Shown here in pieces: positions 8,144 to 15,620 of a DNA stretch of 21,181 bases. Source of the DNA: JAWUVP01 sp034112285 (GTDB lineage Bacteria; Pseudomonadota; Gammaproteobacteria; JABDGN01); assembly GCA_034112285.1 (NCBI GenBank), contig JAWUVP010000020.1, positions 1 to 21,181 of the forward strand, read 5' to 3'. The position numbers and the translations under genes were made by a program. Under the pieces are notes generated by a model. That model was not told the DNA's origin and searched no databases. It saw only the letters and a program-made list of their open reading frames with translations. Each line of letters starts with the position of its first letter. Positions within the stretch are counted from its first letter, which is position 1.

Positions 8144-9088
8144 TTGCGTATACTATTTGCTGGCACACCCGATTTTGCCGTACCCGTTTTAGCCGGGTTA
8201 GCGAACACCGATCATGAAATTGTGATGGTGTTAACCCAGCCCGATCGCCCATCGGGTCGTGGCCGTAAACTCAGCCCCAGCCCCGTGAAGCAATTTGCCT
8301 TGGAGCACCAGCTTGAAGTCTATCAACCTACTAGCTTAAAAGACCCTGAGGTTATTAGCACCATTCAAAATGTTAAGCCTGATTTAATTATTGTGATTGC
8401 CTACGGCTTAATCGTGCCGCAAGCTATTTTAGACTACCCCAAACTGGGGTGCATTTGTGCGCATCTATCCTTATTGCCGCGTTGGCGTGGCGCAGCGCCA
8501 GCACAGCGTGCCTTATTGGCAGGCGATAGCATCACTGGTGTGACCATATTCAAAATGGATAGCGGTATTGATACCGGCGAAATATTAGCCTACGCAACCT
8601 TGAATATTGATAAGCAAGAGACCACCGGCAGCTTATACCCACGCTTAGGCGAGCTGAGTGCGAACGCTTTATTAGAATCTTTACCTGCCATCGAGCAACA
8701 AAGCCTGACACTGCACAAGCAAGATCATGACAGCATGACTTATGCAGTAAAAATTAGTAAATCTGACGCCAACCTTAATTGGGAGCTCAGCGCCCAACAA
8801 ATTGAACGTATGATTCGCGCCTTTAATCCTTGGCCCGTTGCCTACACTTTTGCTAAAGGTGAGCGCCTGCGCATTTGGCAGGCAGACGTTATTCCCGAAC
8901 TAACCGATGCCCCGCACGGCATGATTATTGGAACCGACAAAATCGGCGTTGATGTTTCTTGTGGCGCCGGCATTTTGCGCATCACCCAATTACAATGGGC
9001 CGGTGGTAATGTGCAAACGGCCGAGCAAGCTCTCAACGCCAACAGCACGCCGTTAATTATTGGTACTATTTTGGATGCTAATGAATAG
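8144..9088 (+). CDS. fmt: Methionyl-tRNA formyltransferase with altered active site
   Basis: A 314-residue protein of the Fmt family, which transfers a formyl group from 10-formyl-THF to Met-tRNAi. The start is a TTG reading MRILFAGTPDFAVPVL, with GAAGAGAG just upstream; no in-frame ATG exists. The formyltransferase core includes SLLPRWRGAAP (109-119) and MDSGIDTGEIL with Asp143, and a C-terminal OB-like domain follows (about 205-314). The family signature Asn-x-His-x-Ser-Leu-Leu-Pro reads Cys105-Ala-His107-Leu-SLLP here, so the catalytic Asn is replaced while His and Asp remain. The difference from an Asn codon needs at least two base changes. It ends inside the rsmB start (8-base overlap). 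The usual partner def is not in the window. Activity may be altered. Confidence 0.95.
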   Translation: MRILFAGTPDFAVPVLAGLANTDHEIVMVLTQPDRPSGRGRKLSPSPVKQFALEHQLEVYQPTSLKDPEVISTIQNVKPDLIIVIAYGLIVPQAILDYPKLGCICAHLSLLPRWRGAAPAQRALLAGDSITGVTIFKMDSGIDTGEILAYATLNIDKQETTGSLYPRLGELSANALLESLPAIEQQSLTLHKQDHDSMTYAVKISKSDANLNWELSAQQIERMIRAFNPWPVAYTFAKGERLRIWQADVIPELTDAPHGMIIGTDKIGVDVSCGAGILRITQLQWAGGNVQTAEQALNANSTPLIIGTILDANE

Positions 9089-10355
9089 CCGAGCGATGGC
9101 CGCGACTGCTTTAGCAAAAATTATTCGCAACGGTAAAAACATTGATAGCGCACTTAGCGACATTCAAGACGACAAACCTTTTATTCAAACCTTAGTTTAT
9201 GGCGCGTGCCGCCATTATCACCATTTACGCTTTATTGCCGAACAATTACTGAAAAAATCGTTTCATGAAAAAGACAGCGATTTGCTGGCGCTCGTTATAA
9301 TAGGCTTGTTACAATTAGAATATTTAGACATTGCTCAATTTGCCGCCATCAATGAATCTGTTGATGCCGCCAAACAGCTCAATAAAGAGTGGGCCGCAAA
9401 TGTTATTAACGCCGTGCTACGAAATTTTTTGCGCCAACGCGAAAAGTTACTCGCGCAGCAAACCGAAAGCCCTAGCGCACAATTTTCCCACCCGGCCTGG
9501 TTTATTAAAATGGTGCAGCAAGACTGGCCCGAGCACTGGCAAAATATTTTGCAAGCCAATCAACAACACGCCCCCATGGTGTTGCGGGTTAATGCGCAAC
9601 AACAAGATCGCACGACCTATTTAAAAAGCTTACACGACGAAGAACTTGAAGCGCATGCAGGCAGCTACTCTAGCGAAGCCATATACCTAGAAAAACCTGT
9701 CGATATCAAAACCTTGCCCGGGTTTGAAAACGGCAGCATTTCTGTGCAAGACGAAGCCGCACAACTGGCCGCACATATACTCAACGTTAAACCCCAGCAG
9801 CGCGTGCTCGATGCCTGCGCCGCGCCGGGCGGCAAAACTTGCCACTTATTAGAATTAGAACCCAGCTTAAAACTCACCGCCTTAGACAATAGCGCTGCCC
9901 GCAGCGAACGCATTGTGGAAAACTTACAACGCTTGCAATTGGAGGCTGACGTAAAGGTTGCCGATGCCAGCGAAGTAGAGACGTGGTGGGACGGAGAATT
10001 GTTTGATCGTATTTTACTCGACGCCCCGTGCAGCGCCACCGGCGTCATACGTCGCCACCCCGACATTAAATTACTACGCCGCCGCAGCGATATTAAAAAA
10101 ATAGGCGCCGAGCAAACCAAAATACTCAACGCCTTATGGCCATTGCTCGCCCCAGGCGGCATTTTACTCTACGCCACCTGCTCGGTTTTAAAGGCCGAAA
10201 ATGACACCGTTATTACCGCCTTTCTAGCCAATCACCCCGACGCCCACTGCCAAGCCATTGAAGCGCCGTGGGGCATAAGCACCGAACACGGCCGCCAATG
10301 CTTGCCTGGATCCACCGATGGCTTCTACTACGCCAAAATTGCTAAAACACCCTAG
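9081..10355 (+). CDS. rsmB: 16S rRNA m5C967 methyltransferase RsmB
   Basis: A 424-residue cytosine-5 methyltransferase, expected to modify C967 of 16S rRNA using S-adenosylmethionine. The N-terminal NusB-like domain spans about residues 5-130. The SAM-binding loop LDACAAPGGKT lies at 243-253. The two catalytic Cys are Cys317 in DAPCSATG and Cys367 in YATCSVL. Length matches E. coli RsmB (429). The ATG at 9081 overlaps the fmt stop (ATGAATAG), so translation is coupled; an ATG at 9096 is an alternative. The last codons (A-K-T-P-stop) lie within the first unit of a tandem palindromic repeat, so the repeat supplies the stop codon. trkA, the frequent downstream neighbour, is absent. Confidence 0.96.
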   Translation: MNSRAMAATALAKIIRNGKNIDSALSDIQDDKPFIQTLVYGACRHYHHLRFIAEQLLKKSFHEKDSDLLALVIIGLLQLEYLDIAQFAAINESVDAAKQLNKEWAANVINAVLRNFLRQREKLLAQQTESPSAQFSHPAWFIKMVQQDWPEHWQNILQANQQHAPMVLRVNAQQQDRTTYLKSLHDEELEAHAGSYSSEAIYLEKPVDIKTLPGFENGSISVQDEAAQLAAHILNVKPQQRVLDACAAPGGKTCHLLELEPSLKLTALDNSAARSERIVENLQRLQLEADVKVADASEVETWWDGELFDRILLDAPCSATGVIRRHPDIKLLRRRSDIKKIGAEQTKILNALWPLLAPGGILLYATCSVLKAENDTVITAFLANHPDAHCQAIEAPWGISTEHGRQCLPGSTDGFYYAKIAKTP

Positions 10356-10439
10356 TGTTTTAGCACAAAACATGTCAAAATACGGGGGTGTTTTAGCATA
10401 AATATTGTTAAAATACCCTAGTGTTTTAACAATAAACTT
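10341..10439. repeat. Three tandem 33-bp palindromic repeats
   Basis: Three units begin at 10341, 10374 and 10407, an exact 33-base period. Each is a 24-base palindrome with two 10-base arms around a 4-base centre, followed by a 9-base A/T-rich spacer. Unit 1 has perfect arms GCTAAAACAC/GTGTTTTAGC around CCTA. Unit 2 has GTCAAAATAC/GTGTTTTAGC around GGGG, with one mismatch. Unit 3 has GTTAAAATAC/GTGTTTTAAC around CCTA, and its stem extends to 14 pairs (10403-10434). Unit 1 contains the rsmB stop codon; unit 3 ends 27 bases before the next start codon. Confidence 0.9.
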
Positions 10440-10457
10440 CCAACCCATTGATTTAAT

Positions 10458-11765
10458 ATGAAAAGATTAGCTTTTAACAACCTCCAAGAATGGAAACAAA
10501 GTGAACGCCGCAAACCGCTGCTACTCAGAGGTGCCCGCCAAGTGGGAAAATCTTGGCTTGCCAAGCAGCTTGGGCAAGAATTCGAGCATTTTGCCGCCTT
10601 CAATTTCGAGAAAGAGCCCGCTCTAAAAGCTTTTTTTACCGATAATCTCGATCCACATCAACTTTGTGAAAAACTAGCCCTGCACAGCCAACAAGTGATA
10701 CAGCCCGGCAAAAGCCTCCTGTTTTTTGATGAAATTCAAGCTTGCCCCCAAGCCATCACCGCTTTACGCTATTTTAAAGAAGACTATCCACAGCTGCACG
10801 TTATAGCAGCCGGATCATTAGTCGACTTTGCGCTGGAAGAAGTGGGTATGCCAGTAGGCCGCCTGCAATTTTTATATATTTACCCCTTATCGTTTAACGA
10901 GTTTTTATCCGTGCAAGATCGTGATGATTTAATCGATTATATTAACAAGCAAGACATTAGCGAGCCGATCCACACGCAATTACTAGAACACGTCAAAACC
11001 TATTTTTGGCTTGGCGGCATGCCAGAAGTGGTAGGTACCTGGTTAACAACTCGCGATGCTTACGCCTGTCAAGATATTCAGCAAGACATCCTCACCACTT
11101 ATCAACAAGATTTTAGCAAATATGCCAAGCAAAAAGATTTGCCCTACCTAGAAAAAGTGTTTCACAAAATCCCTGAGCAACTTGGCAACAAATTTAAATA
11201 CGTCAACATTGATCCCGAGGCCCGCAGCGTTAATGTGAAAAATGCGTTAAGCTTATTATGCAAGGCAGGCATTGCCCATCGCGTGCAACACAGCAGCGGC
11301 CAAGGCTTACCCTTGACCGCCTCAACAAAAGACACTATTTTTAAAGTGTTTTTGTTCGATATTGGTTTAGCACAAAATTTGCTAGGCTTGAAACTCGACC
11401 AATGGTTAGGTGCAAAACTTGATGTCAAACATCTGGGCGGGATTGCCGAACAATTTGTAGCACAAGAATACATTGCCTACAGCCCACAAACATTGCCGGC
11501 AAAACTTTTTTATTGGCAACGCGAAGCAAAAACAAGCAACGCAGAAATAGATTTTATTTTCCTCAAGCAACAAACGATTGTGCCAGTAGAAGTGAAATCA
11601 GGCAAAGGTGGCACGTTAAAAAGCATGGCCTTATTTTTGCAAGAACACCCGCATTCCGAGCAAGGCTTGCGGGTGAGTGAATTGAATTTTTCGTTTGATG
11701 CACAACACCGCATAGAGTCGGTGCCGTTTTATGGCATTAATAGTTGGTTGAAATCACCAAAATAA
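10458..11765 (+). CDS. AAA+ ATPase of the AAA_14/DUF4143 family
   Basis: A 435-residue ATPase. The P-loop is GARQVGKS (25-32), Walker B is LLFFDE (87-92) and a sensor-like AAGS sits at 117-120, with the LQFLYIYPLSFNEF segment typical of the family at 136-149. The C-terminal DUF4143 part carries a PD-(D/E)XK-like pattern: Glu331, Glu363-x-Asp365 and Glu378-Val-Lys380. The cellular role of the family is not established; such genes are widespread, often multicopy and patchy in distribution. There is no clear ribosome site before the ATG at 10458. The three tandem palindromes immediately upstream may control it or end rsmB transcription. It occupies the place where trkA is often found. Confidence 0.92.
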   Translation: MKRLAFNNLQEWKQSERRKPLLLRGARQVGKSWLAKQLGQEFEHFAAFNFEKEPALKAFFTDNLDPHQLCEKLALHSQQVIQPGKSLLFFDEIQACPQAITALRYFKEDYPQLHVIAAGSLVDFALEEVGMPVGRLQFLYIYPLSFNEFLSVQDRDDLIDYINKQDISEPIHTQLLEHVKTYFWLGGMPEVVGTWLTTRDAYACQDIQQDILTTYQQDFSKYAKQKDLPYLEKVFHKIPEQLGNKFKYVNIDPEARSVNVKNALSLLCKAGIAHRVQHSSGQGLPLTASTKDTIFKVFLFDIGLAQNLLGLKLDQWLGAKLDVKHLGGIAEQFVAQEYIAYSPQTLPAKLFYWQREAKTSNAEIDFIFLKQQTIVPVEVKSGKGGTLKSMALFLQEHPHSEQGLRVSELNFSFDAQHRIESVPFYGINSWLKSPK

Positions 11766-11781
11766 ATGCCGCTATGGCATT
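11765..11781 (+). terminator. Small hairpin at the end of the ATPase gene
   Basis: AATGCC (11765-11770) pairs with GGCATT (11776-11781) around GCTAT, starting at the last base of the stop codon. Only CTTAAAAT follows, so it is a weak intrinsic terminator at best. Confidence 0.3.
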
Positions 11782-11836
11782 CTTAAAATGGAACACGACT
11801 GTGACAGGGGAGTGACCTGTGCCTTTCCTTTGGTGC

Positions 11837-11930
11837 GCGTCGCTGCGCTCCTCACAACAACGACTCCGGAAAAAACCACGTACGCTCTCAGCCTTTTAAA
11901 AAAACCGTCGTTGCGAGGAACGCAACAACC
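11837..11930. repeat. Degenerate copy of the GTCGTTGCGAGGA palindromic repeat
   Basis: The left part (11837-11864, with GTCGCTGCGCTCCTC and ending CAACGAC) and the right part (11907-11930, starting GTCGTTGCGAGGA) are imperfect inverted copies. Both resemble the perfect inverted repeat at 18645-18733 closely, so the same repeat family occurs twice in this window. It fills most of the gap between the convergent ATPase and permease genes. The arms have diverged and one is shortened. Confidence 0.7.
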
Positions 11931-11943
11931 GGGCTTATCGTGC

Positions 11944-13485
11944 TTATAGCGCAGCCTTCGAAGCCGAGCTAACTGCTAGCCAAAAAATCACTAATGAAAA
12001 AGCGGCCATCACAAAAAAATCTACGCCGAAAGTAATCACATTTTTACCACCGCCGAACGAGCCCAGGTACGTTAATACACCAATTCCAGCAATGTAGGGA
12101 ATTAACCACCACGACTGTTTCCACTGGCCTAACCACTTTTCACCACGTTGGCTGAAAATTTTGTAAATCAACACCAGCACACCCACGGCAATGGCCATCA
12201 ACAAATGTTGAATCGTTTTCCAGCCAGTCCAAAACAACAACATGTTACACACGTAAAAAGCAATCATGGTCATAACTGGATAGAACGGCAATCTAAAAGG
12301 ACGTGGCGTGGCGCGGTCACGCTTGCGCATAACATATAAAGCCACGGGACCAATGCTATAAGCAATAATGAAGCAAGAAATTAAAAACTCCACCATGGCT
12401 TGCCAAGCATGGAACGGCAAAAACAATAACATGCCAACAAAAAAGTTTAGCAACATGGCTTTTACCGGCACACCTTTTTTGTTTAATTCTGCAAACATTT
12501 TGCCAAACAAACCGACTTCGCTCAATGCATAAGTCACCCGAGAAGTCGATGCGGTGTAAATGTACGCGGTGCCAAAAGGGCTAATAAACGCATCGGCATA
12601 AATCACGACGACCAACCAGGTAACGCCAAATGCGGTTAACACCCCGGCAAAAGGCCCAGCGTCGCCGACGAAAGATAAATGATTCCAACCTTTAGCCAAA
12701 AAAGCGGGGGTCATGGCGCCAATAAATGACATTTGGATTAGCACATATAAAATAATACAAATGCTCACCGCACCCAAAATAGCAAAAGGAATGGCTTTTT
12801 GTGGATTTTTGGCTTCGCCCGCTAACTGAATGGCTGGGCTGTAGCCAATAAACGCAAACACCACACCACCTAAGGGCAGGGCGGTAATAATGCCTTTCCA
12901 ACCAAAGGGTGCGAAGCCACCAAACTGATGAAAATTTGAAACATGAAAATCAAGACTAAACAAAACGATCAGGGTTAAAATCGGCACACCTAATTTGATG
13001 GTCACAATCACTGCACTGGATTTACTAAAAAATTTCGCTCCCCAAGAATTTAACATCACCATTAATGCCATTAAAATAGCCGCATAACCAATGCCCATTG
13101 CGGTTAACATTTTAACGCCACCCACTGTGTGCATAATCCCCGGCACGTAGTTACCGGAATATTGTAGCAAGGCCAAAGTTTCCACCGGCGCCACCACCAC
13201 ACTTGATAACCAAATCATCCAGCCAATGGTAAAGCTCACCACGGGGCCATGACTCATGCGACCAAAATGCACCATGCCACCGGCACGCGGGTAAGCGGTC
13301 GCTAGCTCGGCAAAGGTAAAGGCAATAAATAGCATTAACACGCCACCCAGCATCCACGAAATAATGGCAGCGGGGCCGGCCAACTGCGCGGCGTACATAG
13401 GGCCAAATAACCAACCGGAACCCACAATGCCGCCAACGGCGGTGAATAATAAACCTAAAGAGCTAATTGAGCGTTGTAATTGCAT
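11944..13485 (-). CDS. APC-superfamily amino acid permease
   Basis: A 513-residue integral membrane protein with about 12 predicted helices. TM1 contains AVGGIVGSGWLFGP (16-29), where the G-S-G break binds the substrate backbone in the APC fold. The TM6-7 region shows FAFIGYSPAIQLAGEAKNPQKA, also typical. It should move amino acids or related amines across the inner membrane; substrate cannot be told from sequence. The ATG at 13485 reads MQLQRSISSLG and is preceded by AGGAA; an upstream TTG at 13509 is less likely. It stands alone, with its own promoter at 13518-13546 and a palindrome beside the -35. Permeases of this type are numerous in amino-acid-dependent intracellular gammaproteobacteria. 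Confidence 0.93.
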   Translation of the reverse strand: MQLQRSISSLGLLFTAVGGIVGSGWLFGPMYAAQLAGPAAIISWMLGGVLMLFIAFTFAELATAYPRAGGMVHFGRMSHGPVVSFTIGWMIWLSSVVVAPVETLALLQYSGNYVPGIMHTVGGVKMLTAMGIGYAAILMALMVMLNSWGAKFFSKSSAVIVTIKLGVPILTLIVLFSLDFHVSNFHQFGGFAPFGWKGIITALPLGGVVFAFIGYSPAIQLAGEAKNPQKAIPFAILGAVSICIILYVLIQMSFIGAMTPAFLAKGWNHLSFVGDAGPFAGVLTAFGVTWLVVVIYADAFISPFGTAYIYTASTSRVTYALSEVGLFGKMFAELNKKGVPVKAMLLNFFVGMLLFLPFHAWQAMVEFLISCFIIAYSIGPVALYVMRKRDRATPRPFRLPFYPVMTMIAFYVCNMLLFWTGWKTIQHLLMAIAVGVLVLIYKIFSQRGEKWLGQWKQSWWLIPYIAGIGVLTYLGSFGGGKNVITFGVDFFVMAAFSLVIFWLAVSSASKAAL

Positions 13486-13517
13486 AACATTTCCTAAATT
13501 AAGAGGCAAAAAATATA

Positions 13518-13546
13518 GTTATAAAGAGTATTTACCCTGTCATCAA
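13518..13546 (-). promoter_or_regulatory. Promoter of the amino acid permease
   Basis: On the minus strand TTGATG (13546-13541) and TATAAC (13523-13518) are separated by exactly 17 bases, four and five matches to consensus. Transcription would start about 25 bases before the permease ATG. It is the best-formed promoter in the window. Confidence 0.6.
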
Positions 13547-13562
13547 TTAGACGCAGCTAATT
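13545..13562. promoter_or_regulatory. Possible operator palindrome upstream of the permease
   Basis: AATTAG and CTAATT form perfect 6-base arms with a 6-base centre. The palindrome touches the -35 box of the permease promoter, where a regulator could block or recruit RNA polymerase. No regulator gene is nearby. Confidence 0.35.
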
Positions 13563-13644
13563 ATGCCAGCGGTATAAGCCTGAGGAGAGAGAGAAGATGA
13601 TTGTAAACACGATTCATAAGGCCAATGAAACCATATATTACACA

Positions 13645-14271
13645 TCATGGCAAATAATTTTTTAGACGCTGCAAATCTTCCCATGCTTCACGTTTTTTGT
13701 CGGGGGTTTGCAATAATTGTGTAGGGTGATGTGACACCAGCAAGGGGATATCTTGATAATGGTATTCCTGGCCACGCATCGCGCTTAAGCTATCGTTACT
13801 ACCCAATAAACACTGCGCACCAAATTGACCAACGGCCAAAATAACCTCTGGCTGTAAAAGCTCAATTTGCTGCTGTAACCAAGGCGTGCAAGCGGCCACT
13901 TCTTCTGGCTTGGGCGAGCGGTTGCTGGGTGGGTGACATTTGATCGCATTGGCAAGGTAAACTTGCTCGCGGCTAAGGCCTATAGCTCGCAACATCTTGG
14001 TGAGCAGCTCGCCGGCTGGCCCAATAAAAGGCTCACCTTGGCTGTCTTCGCCTTCTGTTGGTGCATCGCCCACTATTAATAATTGAGCTTGTTCGTTGCC
14101 GGTGCCAAACACCACTTGAGTGCGCGCTTCACATAAGGTGCAAGCTTGGCAAGCGAGCGCTTGTTGGCGTAGGCTTGGCCAATCCACGGCGCGCTCTGGC
14201 GCAACGCCGGCTTTGCCGCGCTCTACCCATGAGGTAATACCCATGGTTGCTAGATATTGCGCCTTATTCAT
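13645..14271 (-). CDS. Family 4 uracil-DNA glycosylase (4Fe-4S)
   Basis: A 208-residue glycosylase that removes uracil from DNA as the first step of base-excision repair. The likely iron-sulfur ligands are Cys44 and Cys47 (CQACTLC), Cys112 (IKCHPPSNR) and Cys128. The active-site motif is GDAPTEGEDSQGEPFIGPAG (68-87), and the second motif is SHHPT (180-184) followed by KKREAWEDL, all family-4 hallmarks. The ATG at 14271 overlaps the end of gmhB (ATGAATAA), so the two are translationally coupled. An in-frame TTG at 14289 would lengthen the overlap and is less likely. A short stretch before Cys41 is typical of proteins once annotated as phage polymerase-related. Confidence 0.93.
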   Translation of the reverse strand: MNKAQYLATMGITSWVERGKAGVAPERAVDWPSLRQQALACQACTLCEARTQVVFGTGNEQAQLLIVGDAPTEGEDSQGEPFIGPAGELLTKMLRAIGLSREQVYLANAIKCHPPSNRSPKPEEVAACTPWLQQQIELLQPEVILAVGQFGAQCLLGSNDSLSAMRGQEYHYQDIPLLVSHHPTQLLQTPDKKREAWEDLQRLKNYLP

Positions 14272-14812
14272 CACAGGCCTCGGCAGCAATTGCGGCTAAG
14301 TCTGCGTAAACGGGGTAAGTTATCTTTTGCGTGGCCAAGGTTTTTTCCCCTTTGCCGGTTTTAACCAGCAGGCCTGCCACACCTGCCGCACTGGCAGCTT
14401 GTAAATCACGCAAGGAATCGCCGATCACCACCGCTTGCTCGGGCGGTGTGGAAAATTGTGCTAATAAATCTTTAATCATACCCGGCGCAGGCTTGCGACA
14501 AGCGCAGCCTTCGGTTGGGCCATGCGGACAATAGAGTAGGGCGTCTAACACCACGTCTTGGGCACTAAGCAAAGTGGCTAACTTTTCATGCATCGCCTTA
14601 AGCGCATCCAAACCAAATAATCCTCGGCCAATGCCCGATTGATTGGTTGCCACCGCTACCAAAAAACCCGCTTTTTTTAATGCCGCTATTGCAGCAATGC
14701 TGCCAGGCAAAGGCTGCCATTCGTCGGCTGATTTTACATATTCGTCAGAGTCGGCATTAATCACTCCGTCTCTGTCGAGAATAATTAATTTTTTTTCGGC
14801 CCAATCTATCAC
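14264..14812 (-). CDS. gmhB: Heptose-1,7-bisphosphate 7-phosphatase GmhB
   Basis: A 182-residue HAD phosphatase that removes the 7-phosphate from D-glycero-D-manno-heptose-1,7-bisphosphate in the ADP-heptose pathway for LPS core. HAD motif I is DRDGVIN with Asp13 and Asp15. Motif II is ATNQSG (55-60), motif III Lys107 in CRKP, and motif IV GDSLRD (131-136). The zinc loop has Cys95, His97, Cys103 and Cys105 (CPHGPTEGCAC), which separates GmhB and histidinol-phosphatase-like enzymes from other HADs. The best start is a GTG at 14812 with AAGG eight bases ahead. The gene often lies by glyS in gammaproteobacteria; here an unrelated + strand gene separates them. Confidence 0.94.
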   Translation of the reverse strand: MIDWAEKKLIILDRDGVINADSDEYVKSADEWQPLPGSIAAIAALKKAGFLVAVATNQSGIGRGLFGLDALKAMHEKLATLLSAQDVVLDALLYCPHGPTEGCACRKPAPGMIKDLLAQFSTPPEQAVVIGDSLRDLQAASAAGVAGLLVKTGKGEKTLATQKITYPVYADLAAIAAEACDE

Positions 14813-14849
14813 TATTTTTACCTTGCTCGCAATTGCCCCAGGAACTCGC

Positions 14850-14855
14850 TATAAT
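14850..14855 (+). promoter_or_regulatory. -10 box for the exported protein gene
   Basis: A perfect TATAAT lies 30 bases before the ATG at 14886. No good -35 is found at 15-19 bases. It sits in the 73-base gap shared with divergent gmhB. Confidence 0.45.
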
Positions 14856-14885
14856 GCTCTCCTGTCTCACTCAAGGAAGTGTATC

Positions 14886-15620
14886 ATGAAACAGTTACTG
14901 ATAATCATTCTTAGCCTATGTCTCTTTGCCGGTAACACCTTCGCCAAAGACTATACGCTACCCTATACTAAAGCCTCCGGATTAGTTCCAGACAATATCA
15001 AGAAAGAAGAAATTGTTAAAAATCTTAAGAGCAATCTCAGAGCTTTTGCCGCACTTTACCGTCGCTTAGATAAAACCGCTAACTTATTATATGGTTTAAC
15101 AGATAAGCAACAACAAGCGTTTCATGTTTTAAACCGTAACATGTTTGCTTTAAATTATACGCTGGCTAAAAACAAAACCTTTAACGGCTACCCCAACAAT
15201 TTTAAAGTTAATGACATCTATATGCGCTACGCAAAAATGGTGACATTGCTGCGCCCCATCCAGCCTTCTGAAATGGCAAGTTTAACCCGCGATCAAATTC
15301 GATATTTGCAAGCGCGACTTGGTGTGGTCGACAGTTATGCCTTTGCTATTTACGAGTACGATCAAAAATTAGTGGAACGTCGCTACCTTATTATTCTAGA
15401 CAAAAAACTTGGGGCCTATATTTCACCCTTCTTTACCACCCCCGATATAAGCGGCAGCAGGCTGCACGTGTTAGCTAAAAAAGCGTTTTGGATTATCAAC
15501 ATGAATATTCGCCCCGACCGCACGGTATCCGTCGATAGAGGCATACAATCATTTCCTAAATATTTATTTGCACCACCGAATGTGCCAAACCCAAAAACTA
15601 AAAAAGGGCTACTAGGATAA
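14886..15620 (+). CDS. Exported protein of unknown function
   Basis: A 244-residue protein with a clear signal peptide (MKQLLIIILSLCLFAGNTFA, likely cut before KDY), so about 224 mature residues would reach the periplasm or beyond. The ATG at 14886 has a strong AAGGAAG site, which fixes the start although the frame runs further upstream. The mature part is basic, Tyr- and Leu-rich and probably mostly helical up to about residue 160, with a β-like segment YLIILDKKLGAYISPFF afterward. There is no Cys in the mature part and no lipobox. I recognise no family. It runs against glyS, with the two stop codons overlapping by 9 bases, and interrupts the usual glyS–gmhB neighbourhood, suggesting later insertion. 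Confidence 0.85.
   Translation: MKQLLIIILSLCLFAGNTFAKDYTLPYTKASGLVPDNIKKEEIVKNLKSNLRAFAALYRRLDKTANLLYGLTDKQQQAFHVLNRNMFALNYTLAKNKTFNGYPNNFKVNDIYMRYAKMVTLLRPIQPSEMASLTRDQIRYLQARLGVVDSYAFAIYEYDQKLVERRYLIILDKKLGAYISPFFTTPDISGSRLHVLAKKAFWIINMNIRPDRTVSVDRGIQSFPKYLFAPPNVPNPKTKKGLLG

Noticed and set aside
8125..8217. ATG at 8125 as the start of fmt
   Set aside because: It is in another frame and encodes a 30-residue product unlike Fmt; the TTG at 8144 gives the conserved RILFAGTPDFA start.
9665..10162. Open frame of 165 codons on the minus strand
   Set aside because: It lies wholly inside rsmB on the opposite strand and its Ser/Cys-rich product has no recognisable motif, while rsmB has all its catalytic residues.
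10341..10430. Regular repeats that look like a tiny CRISPR array
   Set aside because: The units are 24-base palindromes with 9-base spacers that are themselves similar to each other. Spacers are far too short and no cas gene is present.
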